Positions 43,364-52,386 of a DNA stretch of 64,000 nt are shown piece after piece. Positions within the stretch are counted from its first letter, which is position 1; the number at the start of each line of letters is the position of its first letter. This stretch comes from an archaeon (GTDB lineage Archaea > Iainarchaeota > Iainarchaeia > Iainarchaeales > CSSED10-239): positions 6,731 to 70,730 of the forward strand of contig JALNXN010000003.1 of the NCBI GenBank assembly GCA_023230325.1, written 5' to 3'. Position numbers and translations under genes: made by a program. The notes beneath the pieces were generated by a model that was not told the origin of the DNA, did not search any database, and worked only from the letters and a program-made list of their open reading frames with translations.

Positions 43364-45286
43364 TTATTTAAAAAAATCAAAAATATCCTCTTCAGGTTTG
43401 TTTGTTATCTTAAACCTTAAGGTTCTTGGTAAATATTGTCTATAATTTTGCCAACCATACCTTTGATCTAAATAAACAATTACTCCTTTGTCAGTTGTGT
43501 TTCTAATCACTCTTCCAGCACTCTGTATGGTTTTTTGTATTGCTGGCTGGATATATGCATATGCCCAGCCCTTCTTATACTTGGCTTCATAATAGTCAAT
43601 CTTTGCAGTTGTGTAGATGTCCATTCTCCCCAGAGGGATCCCAACAATAACTGCTGCAATTACGAAGTTACCAGGCAAGTCAATACCTTCAGAAGCCTTT
43701 CCCCCCATGACTGCAAAAAAAGCACCTCCAAATCTACTTGAATGTGATTTAAATTCCTTAATCTGTTCCTCAAAATCATACTGTGTAGATTTCTCTTCCT
43801 GAATTACTTTTGGTTTATTAATTTTAATTTGTTCAGCAATTCTTCTTAATATTTCAAAAGATGGAAAAAACACTATTATGTTTCCAGGCGTTGCATTTAT
43901 AATGTTTGTAATATAGTTTGTAATCTTTATATATTCCTCTTCTCCTCTCTGAGTGTATTTGGTGGTCACATCTGTAACTAAAAGGTCAAGTTTATTTTTA
44001 CTATCAAAAGGAGAAGAATATTCTTTAAGCAAAGTTGTGTTTGGTAAACCAAAAATCTCCTTGTACATTGACAAAGGAGTCAAGGTTGCTGACATTATAA
44101 TTGCACAATAAACTTCTTCAAAGATTTCTTTTGTAACTAAAGAGATATCTAAAGCATTATATTTAACACTAATTAAATTATTTTCAAAAGTAACAAATCT
44201 TGTGTGAGCTTTTAGATTTAAAATCCATTGTTCTAAGAACAAAGCAACATTAAGAAGAGCTGACCTTGTCTCATTTGTTTTTTCTAAGTATTTGATTCCA
44301 GTTTCTTCAATTTCAATTATTAGTTCTAGGAGGTGGTCTTGATACTTTTCAGGGATCAGGTCTTCTTTTTGAATAAATTCTTCCTTATTAAAATTATTTT
44401 TTGGTTTTGCAAGAAGATTTTTTGCTTTTAATTTATTTTCATTTAAACCTTCCATGTTATGTAACATATTATCTAAGACTTCCCTTAATTTAGGATTTTT
44501 CATATCAGAGGCTTCTTTCATTGCTCTTGTTAGATGTGAGGTGTTTAATGATTTTGATAATAATTTTAAAACTCTATCTTCAAGATTGTGAGCTTCATCA
44601 ACAATCAATATACAATCAGAAAGATCAATTCCAATTTCAGGCAATAAAGAATCAGCAATTTTTTTTGAAAACACATGATAATAGTCAGCCACAATAATAG
44701 TGCAACTTTTAGCATAGATTTTTGCAAGTTCATATGCACAGAGAGGAAGTGGTTTGTTAGAAATTGATTTAAAATTAATTGCAATTTCTTTAATTTCTGA
44801 GTGACTAAGTGTTTTTTTAGTATTAAGTTCTTTTTCAAGCTTATATCTTAATAGTTCTCTTTCAGTTTTGTTAGTTGGTTTAATATTTAGGTAAAAAGGA
44901 CATTGTTTTTTTTCAATTGCAGATTTACAGACTTCATAGAACCCAGCATTAACTTTTGAAACAACAGGATCAACACAAAGGTTTTTTTTCCCTACAAAGT
45001 CAATTGCTTTTAGGTCTGTATCATACTTCTCATTAATGTCTCTAATTACTTCTAGTGCAATTTTATGTTGTGAGATTTTAGGTGTTAAAAACAGAATTTT
45101 TTTATTATTCTCAATTGCAAAAGATATGGCTGCAGAAAGAGATGCGTCTGTTTTTCCTGTCCCTGTTGGTGCATGAATTAAAATTGATTTTTTTAAATTA
45201 AGTGCTTCAATTATATCTTTTATAATTTTGTCTTGTTCATTTCTGAAGTGTTCGTGCCTGAAGTATATTTTTTTATTGCTTGACAT
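43364..45286 (-). CDS. XPD/Rad3-like DNA helicase with FeS-cluster cysteines
   Basis: 640 residues, superfamily 2. Walker A is APTGTGKT (residues 39-46), motif II is DEAH (230-233, VDEAHNLED), motif III SATLTP and the late motif QSAGRVIRN. Between the first motifs, C104, C120, C129 and C183 match the four ligands of the 4Fe-4S cluster of XPD helicases. XPD-type enzymes unwind 5'-3' and act in repair; archaeal versions stand alone without TFIIH. The length is typical. A GGTAAATTACT region precedes the ATG. Confidence 0.93.
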   Translation of the reverse strand: MSSNKKIYFRHEHFRNEQDKIIKDIIEALNLKKSILIHAPTGTGKTDASLSAAISFAIENNKKILFLTPKISQHKIALEVIRDINEKYDTDLKAIDFVGKKNLCVDPVVSKVNAGFYEVCKSAIEKKQCPFYLNIKPTNKTERELLRYKLEKELNTKKTLSHSEIKEIAINFKSISNKPLPLCAYELAKIYAKSCTIIVADYYHVFSKKIADSLLPEIGIDLSDCILIVDEAHNLEDRVLKLLSKSLNTSHLTRAMKEASDMKNPKLREVLDNMLHNMEGLNENKLKAKNLLAKPKNNFNKEEFIQKEDLIPEKYQDHLLELIIEIEETGIKYLEKTNETRSALLNVALFLEQWILNLKAHTRFVTFENNLISVKYNALDISLVTKEIFEEVYCAIIMSATLTPLSMYKEIFGLPNTTLLKEYSSPFDSKNKLDLLVTDVTTKYTQRGEEEYIKITNYITNIINATPGNIIVFFPSFEILRRIAEQIKINKPKVIQEEKSTQYDFEEQIKEFKSHSSRFGGAFFAVMGGKASEGIDLPGNFVIAAVIVGIPLGRMDIYTTAKIDYYEAKYKKGWAYAYIQPAIQKTIQSAGRVIRNTTDKGVIVYLDQRYGWQNYRQYLPRTLRFKITNKPEEDIFDFFK

Positions 45287-45471
45287 AGTAATTTACCTTT
45301 TTTAAAAATAGTAATATATATTATTTTAACAAATTAAATATAAAGCTTTCTAAAGTGGTTTGCCAAAAAAGGAAAAACATTAATTGCAATTGTAACTGTA
45401 AAGATTTATAAGCTATTAGAAAATAGCAAGTAATATAATTATTTACACTTATACTATTTATGTGAAAATAA

Positions 45472-46296
45472 ATGGTTGATTTTTTATTCAAAAAAGAAAA
45501 TTTAAAAAAGGGTGTTTTTTTCTATTTCTCAGGAACAGGTAACACTGAGTATGTATCTAGAAAATATAAAGAACTGTTTAAAAAGAAAAACATATCTGTG
45601 GATTTAAAAATAATTTCAGATATCTTTATAACACCATCTTTATCTGATTATGATTTTGTGATTGTTGGATGTCCTGTTTATTCTTTTAATCCACCTTTAT
45701 TTGTTTTAGAGTTTTTAAAGATATTACCAGTTGTTGAAAAAAAACCTTTTTTTGTTTTTGCAACTTGTGAAAAGACTGTTGGTGCAACTTTTTTTAGTAT
45801 TAAGAATATATTGACTAGTAAAAATTATGATTATAGAGGTTCATATAAATATCTTATGCCTTCAAACTGTAATGGGTTATTTGGAAAGGAAGAAATTTCT
45901 GAAGATAAAATAAAAGAAATAATTTCAAAAACAGATTTAAAGATTGAAAAAGATTTTAAAAATATTATTGATGATAATAAAGAAGAAGTTAAAAATTTTA
46001 TTTTCTTAATTTGGGGTTATTTGATAATTTATAAGTTTTTTAATAAATTTTATATTAAAAAACACAAATGGAATTTTGATTCTAAAAAATGTATTCAATG
46101 TGGGCTATGTGAAAGGATATGCCCAACAAACAACATTATTCTTAAGAAAAAGAAAAATCAATTAAAATTTTCAAACAATTGTGTGTTGTGTACAAGGTGT
46201 TATAATTTCTGTCCAACTGGTGCAATTTATTATAAATCTTCAAAAAACAAATCTTCAAAAAGATATGATTTTTTTAAAAATAATTTTAAAAAGTGA
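45472..46296 (+). CDS. Flavodoxin-ferredoxin fusion (EFR1-type)
   Basis: 274 residues. N-terminal flavodoxin-like domain with FYFSGTGNTEYVSRK as the FMN phosphate loop and VIVGCPVYSFNPP as the second FMN contact. The C-terminal part has two 4Fe-4S ferredoxin motifs, CIQCGLCERICP and CVLCTRCYNFCP. Such proteins shuttle electrons; the partner enzyme is not known. The next gene starts 5 bp after the stop. Confidence 0.9.
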   Translation: MVDFLFKKENLKKGVFFYFSGTGNTEYVSRKYKELFKKKNISVDLKIISDIFITPSLSDYDFVIVGCPVYSFNPPLFVLEFLKILPVVEKKPFFVFATCEKTVGATFFSIKNILTSKNYDYRGSYKYLMPSNCNGLFGKEEISEDKIKEIISKTDLKIEKDFKNIIDDNKEEVKNFIFLIWGYLIIYKFFNKFYIKKHKWNFDSKKCIQCGLCERICPTNNIILKKKKNQLKFSNNCVLCTRCYNFCPTGAIYYKSSKNKSSKRYDFFKNNFKK

Positions 46297-46301
46297 AATA
46301 A

Positions 46302-47156
46302 ATGAATATTTTAGAAAATGTTTATATTAAAGACGGGGCTCTTTTAAATTTAAAATTAAAAAAAATAAAAGAAGAGGGAATTAATAATTTACACATCATT
46401 TCAGATTTTGATAAAACATTAAATAAATTTAATTTAAAATCAGGAAAATTTAAATCTGCAATATCTTTAATAAGAGATGGAAATTATTTAGAATTAGATT
46501 ATCCAAAAAGAGCGAACCAATTGTATGATAGGTTTCATAAATTTGAAATGGATTTAAATTTGCCTTTTGATAAAAAAAGTGCTAAGATGTTGGAATGGTG
46601 GAAGAACCATGTTGAATTATTATCAGAATGCAAAATGCATAAATCAGTAATTAAGGATATTTTATCTAAAGATAATATTCAATTGCGAGAAAATGTATCT
46701 AACTTTTTAAAATTTCTTTCTGAAAATAATATTCCAATATTAATTTTCTCATCAGGAATTGGGCAAATTATTTCTGGTTTTTTAGAAAAGAAAAAACTGC
46801 TATTCTCAAATATGTTTATAATTTCTAATTTTTTTGATTGGGATAAAAATGGTTTTGCAAAACCAATGTATAAGGGTAATAAGATAATTCATATGTTAAA
46901 TAAAAATGGAAATGAGATAAAAGAAATCCCATATTACAATAAAATAAAAGATAGAAAAAATATTATCCTTTTAGGTGATTCTTTAGAAGATCTAAATATG
47001 TCTTTTGGTTTAAATCATAATGAGTTTGTTTCAATTGGTTTTTTAAATGAAAATATAAATGAAAGATTAGAGATTTATAAAGATAAATTTGATATAGTAA
47101 TAACTAATGATGGAACTTTTGATCAAGTCTTAGAGCTTTTAAAAGAAATTATTTAA
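46302..47156 (+). CDS. UMPH-1-type pyrimidine 5'-nucleotidase (HAD fold)
   Basis: 284 residues. The HAD motif I reads SDFDKTL with D35 and D37; motif II is the Ser of LIFSSGIG; motif III/IV is ILLGDSLEDLNM. The spacing and the segment YDRFHKFEMD / MLEWWKNH match cytosolic 5'-nucleotidase III (UMPH-1), which removes phosphate from pyrimidine nucleoside monophosphates or related compounds. This family is best known in animals and plants, so its place in an archaeal genome is notable. It is in an operon with the flavodoxin-ferredoxin gene. Confidence 0.85.
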   Translation: MNILENVYIKDGALLNLKLKKIKEEGINNLHIISDFDKTLNKFNLKSGKFKSAISLIRDGNYLELDYPKRANQLYDRFHKFEMDLNLPFDKKSAKMLEWWKNHVELLSECKMHKSVIKDILSKDNIQLRENVSNFLKFLSENNIPILIFSSGIGQIISGFLEKKKLLFSNMFIISNFFDWDKNGFAKPMYKGNKIIHMLNKNGNEIKEIPYYNKIKDRKNIILLGDSLEDLNMSFGLNHNEFVSIGFLNENINERLEIYKDKFDIVITNDGTFDQVLELLKEII

Positions 47157-47297
47157 ATTATTTTGCTTTTAATTTTAATTTAAAACAAAACTCTTTTATA
47201 TGTGTTAGACAACATATATTATGATCTATTATATAATTTAGTAAACAAAAATATTAAAATTAAAAAAATTTAAAAAAATAAAAAAGAGGAAACCTAT

Positions 47298-49721
47298 ATG
47301 TGTGCAAATGTAAGTAGAGATAAAAAATTTATACTTTGGTTTAAAGAAACAGGAATTGAAGATGTCCCTTTAGTTGGTGGAAAGAATGCATCCTTAGGTG
47401 AAATGTATAAAAATCTAACCAAAAAAGGAGTCCCTATTCCAAATGGCTTTTCAGTAACTGCTTACTCTTATGTTTATCTTTTAAAAAAATCAGGAATTGA
47501 AGAAGAAATTAAAAGAATACTTAAAAACTTGGACACTTCCAATTTACCACAACTTGCTCAAAAAGGAGAAGAGGTTAGAAGACTTATTAGGCATGCAGAA
47601 TTTCCAAAGGATCTAGAAAAAGAAATAATTGAAAGTTATTATAAATTATCTAAATTAGAGAATGTTAAAGAACTAGATGTAGCTGTAAGATCTTCAGCAA
47701 CAGCAGAGGATTTACCAGATGCCTCTTTTGCTGGACAACAAGAAACCTACTTAAATATTAAAGGTCCTGAACAATTAATTGATGCTTGTAGAAAATGCTT
47801 TGCTTCTCTTTTCACAAACAGAGCAATTTCCTACAGACAACATAGGAATTATAATCATTTTAAAGTAGCCCTCTCAATTACTGTTCAGAAGATGGTAAGA
47901 AGTGATCTTGCAACCTCAGGAGTTATGTTTTCAATAGACACAGAGACTGGTTTTAATAATGTTGTGTTAATTAATGCAGCTTATGGTCTTGGAGAAAATG
48001 TTGTGCAAGGAGCAGTTAACCCAGATGAATTTTTAGTTTTTAAACCAACTTTACATCAAAAAGGAAAAGTTCCAATCATCTCTAAAAAGTTAGGTTCAAA
48101 ATCAATTAAGATGATATATGAGAAGGAAGGAAGTAAAGCAACAATTAAGAATGTACCAGTTGATATCTCTTTAAGAAATCAATTTTGTTTGAATGAAAAA
48201 CAAATAACTCAATTAGCAAAGTGGGCCTGCATTATTGAAGATCACTATTCTAAAAAAGCAGGTTATTATAAGCCAATGGATATGGAGTGGGCAGTAGATG
48301 GTGTGACTAACAAGATGTACATTGTTCAAGCAAGACCAGAAACTGTACAATCACAAAGAAAAAGAAATGAGACAGTTACCTTTACACTTCTAGAAGAAAA
48401 AGAACCAATTGTTCAAGGAATAAGTGTTGGTCAACAGATCTCTTCAGCAAAAGTAAATATTATAAAAGATTCTAAAAATATTACTGAGTTTGTAAAAGGT
48501 GACATCTTGGTTACAGAGATGACAGATCCTGATTGGGAACCAATTATGAAAATTGCTTCAGGGATTATTACTAACAGAGGTGGAAGAACTTGCCATGCTG
48601 CAATAATTGCAAGAGAATTAAATATCCCTTGTATTGTTGGAACAATTGATGCAACAAGCAAGTTAAAAAATAAACAAATAATAACAATGGATTGTTCCTC
48701 AGGAGATGCTGGATATATCTATGATGGTTTATTAAAATTTAAAAAAGAGGTAACTAAAGTAGGAGTTCTTCCAAAAACAAAAACAAAAATTATGTTAAAT
48801 ATTGGAAATCCAGAAATTGCATTTGAACAATCTTTCTTACCAAATGATGGTGTTGGTCTTGCAAGAGAGGAGTTTATTATTAACTCTTGGATAAAGATAC
48901 ATCCTCTAGCATTAATCAACTATAATAAGATAACAGACAGATCTATTAAAAAGAAAATAGATGATTTAACTGTTGGGTATGATAACAAGAAAGAATATTT
49001 TGTTGACAAGTTATCGCAAGGAATTTCAAGAATTGCAGCTGCCTTCTATCCAAAAAAAGTTATCTTAAGATTGTCTGATTTTAAGTCAGATGAGTATGCA
49101 AACTTGATAGGTGGAAAAGAATATGAACCAGTTGAATCAAATCCAATGATTGGTTGGCGTGGAGCTTCTAGATATTATCAAGGAAACTACAGAGCCGGTT
49201 TTAAACTAGAGTGTGATGCAATTAAAAGAGTAAGAAATAAATTTGGTTTGACTAATGTTGAGATTATGGTACCTTTCTGTAGGACCATAGAGGAAGCAAA
49301 GTTAGTGATTTTGGAATTGAAAAAAAATGGCTTAAAACAAAAGGAAAATGGTTTAAAAATAATTTGTATGTGTGAGATTCCTTCAAATGTTTTGTTAGCT
49401 GACAAGTTTTTAGATCTCTTTGATGGGTTTTCAATTGGTAGTAACGATCTTACCCAGCTTACCTTAGGTCTTGATAGAAATTCAGAACTTTTAACAAACA
49501 TCTATGATGAAAGAAATGAAGCTGTTAAATTATTAATTTCAAATGTAATTAAGGTAGCAAAAAAGAAAAAGAAATATATTGGTATTTGTGGTCAAGCTCC
49601 AAGTGACTATCCTGAATTTACAAGGTTTTTGGTAAAGGAAGGAATTGAGTCTATTAGCTTAAACCCAGACAGTGTAATTAAGACAATCCCTATTGTTAGT
49701 TCTTCTGAAAAGAAGAAGTAA
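47298..49721 (+). CDS. ppsA: Phosphoenolpyruvate synthase
   Basis: 807 residues. The ATP-grasp part (1-350) has VPLVGGKNASLGEMY and RSSATAEDLPDASFAGQQETY; the phosphohistidine H433 is in GGRTCHAAIIARE; the PEP/pyruvate-binding barrel ends with GSNDLTQLTLGLDRNS and ICGQAPSDYPEF. It makes PEP from pyruvate, ATP and water (gluconeogenesis) or works in reverse. The length and order are normal. GAGGAAACCTAT precedes the ATG. T-rich DNA follows the stop. Confidence 0.96.
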   Translation: MCANVSRDKKFILWFKETGIEDVPLVGGKNASLGEMYKNLTKKGVPIPNGFSVTAYSYVYLLKKSGIEEEIKRILKNLDTSNLPQLAQKGEEVRRLIRHAEFPKDLEKEIIESYYKLSKLENVKELDVAVRSSATAEDLPDASFAGQQETYLNIKGPEQLIDACRKCFASLFTNRAISYRQHRNYNHFKVALSITVQKMVRSDLATSGVMFSIDTETGFNNVVLINAAYGLGENVVQGAVNPDEFLVFKPTLHQKGKVPIISKKLGSKSIKMIYEKEGSKATIKNVPVDISLRNQFCLNEKQITQLAKWACIIEDHYSKKAGYYKPMDMEWAVDGVTNKMYIVQARPETVQSQRKRNETVTFTLLEEKEPIVQGISVGQQISSAKVNIIKDSKNITEFVKGDILVTEMTDPDWEPIMKIASGIITNRGGRTCHAAIIARELNIPCIVGTIDATSKLKNKQIITMDCSSGDAGYIYDGLLKFKKEVTKVGVLPKTKTKIMLNIGNPEIAFEQSFLPNDGVGLAREEFIINSWIKIHPLALINYNKITDRSIKKKIDDLTVGYDNKKEYFVDKLSQGISRIAAAFYPKKVILRLSDFKSDEYANLIGGKEYEPVESNPMIGWRGASRYYQGNYRAGFKLECDAIKRVRNKFGLTNVEIMVPFCRTIEEAKLVILELKKNGLKQKENGLKIICMCEIPSNVLLADKFLDLFDGFSIGSNDLTQLTLGLDRNSELLTNIYDERNEAVKLLISNVIKVAKKKKKYIGICGQAPSDYPEFTRFLVKEGIESISLNPDSVIKTIPIVSSSEKKK

Positions 49722-50016
49722 CTTTTCTTTTTTCTTATTTTATTTCTTCTTTTTAGAATTCATTTTTTAAAAATTTACGCCCACCTCTCACATTATTTGT
49801 TGGACACCTCTTTTTAAATTTATTTTCCTTTAAATTTAATTTTTTGTTTTTTTTAATTTTAACTTGATCTTTTGTTATATTTTTTTAACTTCTTGTTTTT
49901 ATGTTTAAAACAGCTAGTTTACTTTATAAACAATTTGTAACATTATATTTAACTTAAAATAAAAAATCTTTTTTTGTGTAGAAAATATAAAAGTAAACAT
50001 TACAGGTGGGTTATAT

Positions 50017-50298
50017 ATGGTTAAAAAAAATTTAGGGTATTTATTTCTGGCAATAATATTATTTTTGATATTTATTTCTGTTTTAAATCCTGTTGATTCA
50101 AAAGAAACTAATAATTTCAATAAAAATATAAAAATTGATTATATAAAAATTGATTATAAAAGGATTGATTTTAATAACTATTATCACAATCTATTTAGTT
50201 CTTATTTAGCATCTTGCTATTGTGGGGATGGGACTTGTGACTATAGGGCTGGAGAAAATCCGTACAATTGTCCAGAAGATTGTTTTGTAAGAAAATAG
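50017..50298 (+). CDS. Small membrane-anchored Cys-rich protein with CGDGTCD module
   Basis: 93 residues. One N-terminal membrane helix or signal (about 5-25), a polar spacer with repeated IKIDYKRIDF, then the module CYCGDGTCDYRAGENPYNCPEDC, a six-Cys pattern widespread at the ends of archaeal and bacterial secreted proteins (CGDGxCxxGEN..NCPxDC). Usually it is a tail on larger proteins; here it stands alone. CAGGTGGG precedes the ATG. Confidence 0.75.
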   Translation: MVKKNLGYLFLAIILFLIFISVLNPVDSKETNNFNKNIKIDYIKIDYKRIDFNNYYHNLFSSYLASCYCGDGTCDYRAGENPYNCPEDCFVRK

Positions 50299-50367
50299 AT
50301 TGCTTTTTATTTATTTCTAACTACTATATTATAATTAAGAGTTATTTAAAATTTAGGGGGTAGAAAA

Positions 50368-50922
50368 ATGGCTATATTAATTGTTGTTTTAATTATAATA
50401 GTTGTTTTTTTGTTGTTTATAATCTTTGGAATCTATAACAGCTTAATTATTGCAAAAAATAGAGTGAAAAATGCATGGAGCCAAATAGATGTTCAGTTAA
50501 AGAAGAGATATGATTTAGTTCCAAACTTAATTGAGACTGTTAAAGGTTATATGAAACACGAGCAACAAACATTAACAAAAATTACAGAACTAAGAAATCA
50601 AGCAATGAATGCAAAAGATCAAGATTTAAAAATTAAAGCAAATAATGAACTATCAAAAGCTTTAGGATCATTAAATGTTGTAGTTGAAAATTATCCAGAT
50701 CTAAAAGCAAGTCAAAATTTCTTAATGCTTCAAGAAGAATTATCAGGAATTGAGAATAAGATTGCATACTCAAGACAATTCTATAATGATTCTGTAATGA
50801 CATTCAATAACAAGGTTGAGATGTTTCCAACAAATGTTATTGCAAACATGTTAGGTTTTAAGGAAAAAACTTTCTTAGAAACACCAGATGTAGAAAAAAA
50901 GAATGTAAAAGTTTCTTTTTAA
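50368..50922 (+). CDS. lemA: LemA family protein
   Basis: 184 residues. N-terminal membrane helix (about 2-22, out facing) then NSLIIAKNRVKNAWSQIDVQLKKRYDLVPNLIETVKGY, the diagnostic LemA segment, and an alpha-helical bundle ending NMLGFKEKTFLE. LemA proteins are inner-membrane-anchored helical proteins of unresolved function, often near stress or proteolysis genes. AGGGGGGT lies upstream. Confidence 0.95.
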   Translation: MAILIVVLIIIVVFLLFIIFGIYNSLIIAKNRVKNAWSQIDVQLKKRYDLVPNLIETVKGYMKHEQQTLTKITELRNQAMNAKDQDLKIKANNELSKALGSLNVVVENYPDLKASQNFLMLQEELSGIENKIAYSRQFYNDSVMTFNNKVEMFPTNVIANMLGFKEKTFLETPDVEKKNVKVSF

Positions 50923-51091
50923 TTTTACATTTTTTCTTTTTTTATTTTTTTTAAAATATTTAATGATTATCAATCTATTTTTATAAATAAATACTTGTTA
51001 ATCTATAATCTAATTATAGTCTTTATAATCTATATTATTTAGAAAAAGAAAATTATTTTTTATTTGTAAAAAAGATTTTTTAAAAAAGTTA

Positions 51092-51283
51092 TGGGGACAC
51101 CGGGATTTGAACCCGGGTCAACAAGTTTCTCCCAAATTCCCTTTAATTTTAAATTCTTCTAAAAAAATTTAAATTAAACAAACTTGTTTATCTTTCAATC
51201 ATCTGCTTTTAAAAAGCATCTTGCTTTATAGGAAATGTGATGTCTGGAGCCTGTTAGGCTAGACCGGACTACCCTATGTCCCC
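51092..51283 (-). tRNA. tRNA-Trp (CCA) with a 117-nt intron
   Basis: On the minus strand the acceptor GGGGACA/TGTCCCC, the D-arm and T-arm CCGGG-TTCAAAT-CCCGG are intact. The anticodon stem is ACAGG and CTTGT, with CCA after U33. The intron spans 51127-51243, placed after position 37. CTCC pairs with GGAG between 3-nt bulges AGA and AAA, a bulge-helix-bulge signal that sets the cut sites at AG|A and AA|A. Exons are 51244-51283 and 51092-51126. Confidence 0.9.
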
Positions 51284-51499
51284 ACATAACTTATATATTA
51301 ATACTAATAACTATTTATAAATATTTTCATATCTTTTACTTTTCTTTTTGATTACAAAAAACCTATAATTTTAAGTTTTTAGATTTATAAATAATAAATC
51401 TTATAACTTCTCTTTTAAAAAAACAGCAATAACCTTTTTATTTCTTTTCTTTCATAAATCTTTATTAGATGTCTTTTTTTAAATTTACAAAAAGATATT

Positions 51500-51572
51500 G
51501 GTCCTGTGGTCTAGTGGTTATGATATCGCCCTTACAAGGCGAGGATCGACGGTTCGAACCCGTCCAGGACCA
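51500..51572 (+). tRNA. tRNA-Val (UAC)
   Basis: Acceptor GGTCCTG/CAGGACC; anticodon stem TCGCC/GGCGA with loop CTTACAA, anticodon UAC; T-arm GACGG-TTCGAAC-CCGTC; discriminator A. Confidence 0.96.
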
Positions 51573-51575
51573 CTC

Positions 51576-52223
51576 CTATTTATTTTCAATTTTATAATAT
51601 AGAACATAAGAATAGATGATTGGAACTATTGTAGCTAAAATAATAGTTAAGAAAAAGAAAGAATATGCATACTCATATAAGAATAAACCAATAAAGATAA
51701 TAATTCCTGAAACCTTAAACAAAATACTTGCAAGCCTATGTGTTTTATTCCAAACCATATCATTATGTAAAGTCCAAGGTGTCTTAATTCCAATAAACCA
51801 ATTCCTTTTAGATTTCTTAATAAGTATTCCAGCAGAATAAACAATTACAGCAAAGGCAGGAATCATAAACTTAGAGAAATTAAAAATTACTCCTAGATTA
51901 TATAAGATTAATAATACTAAAATATATAACATAAACAAAAAAAGCAAAACTATAAAATTATCAAATTGTAATTTAAATTTAATTATGTTTTTCTTTAGTG
52001 GGTCAACCTTTGGAATAACTAGATAAAATAAAAATAAAATAATTAAAATAAATGGAACTAAAAAGACCCCAACTGCTTTTGGCATATAGTCATCAACAAT
52101 TCCCTTTTGGTTCCAATGGGATGCTATTTTTGCAGGTAATTTAGGATAAGCAACTATTGCTAAAATTATTGATATTAAAATAATTCCTATTAGAAGAATA
52201 TATGTAAGTTTACCTCTATCCAT
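51576..52223 (-). CDS. SdpI/DUF1648-type membrane protein
   Basis: 215 residues with about six membrane helices. The N-terminal DUF1648 segment (YPKLPAKIASHWNQKGIVDDY) and the later NWFIGIKTPWTLHNDMVWNKTHRLA motif are the signature of the SdpI family, which in Bacillus gives immunity to a toxin peptide. In archaea the role is unknown. It ends 3 bp after tRNA-Val on the opposite strand. Confidence 0.9.
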   Translation of the reverse strand: MDRGKLTYILLIGIILISIILAIVAYPKLPAKIASHWNQKGIVDDYMPKAVGVFLVPFILIILFLFYLVIPKVDPLKKNIIKFKLQFDNFIVLLFLFMLYILVLLILYNLGVIFNFSKFMIPAFAVIVYSAGILIKKSKRNWFIGIKTPWTLHNDMVWNKTHRLASILFKVSGIIIFIGLFLYEYAYSFFFLTIILATIVPIIYSYVLYYKIENK

Positions 52224-52386
52224 ATTTGACCTTATTTTTATTTTTTAAATTATATTTTTTATAAATTATATCTGTTATCACACAGAATATAAAATTACAC
52301 AATAACTATATAATTTTAAAATATATATATATACATATTATTTACATTGCTTTTATTTTTAAATGTTATGTGTTATTAAGTAATGT

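Noticed and set aside
51127..51243. Box C/D guide inside the tRNA-Trp intron
   Set aside because: ATGATT resembles box C, but no CTGA box exists anywhere in the intron.
51576..52223. Peptide toxin-immunity system around the SdpI-like gene
   Set aside because: No small toxin peptide or SdpA/SdpB-like genes lie nearby; neighbours are tRNA-Val and a transglutaminase-like gene.
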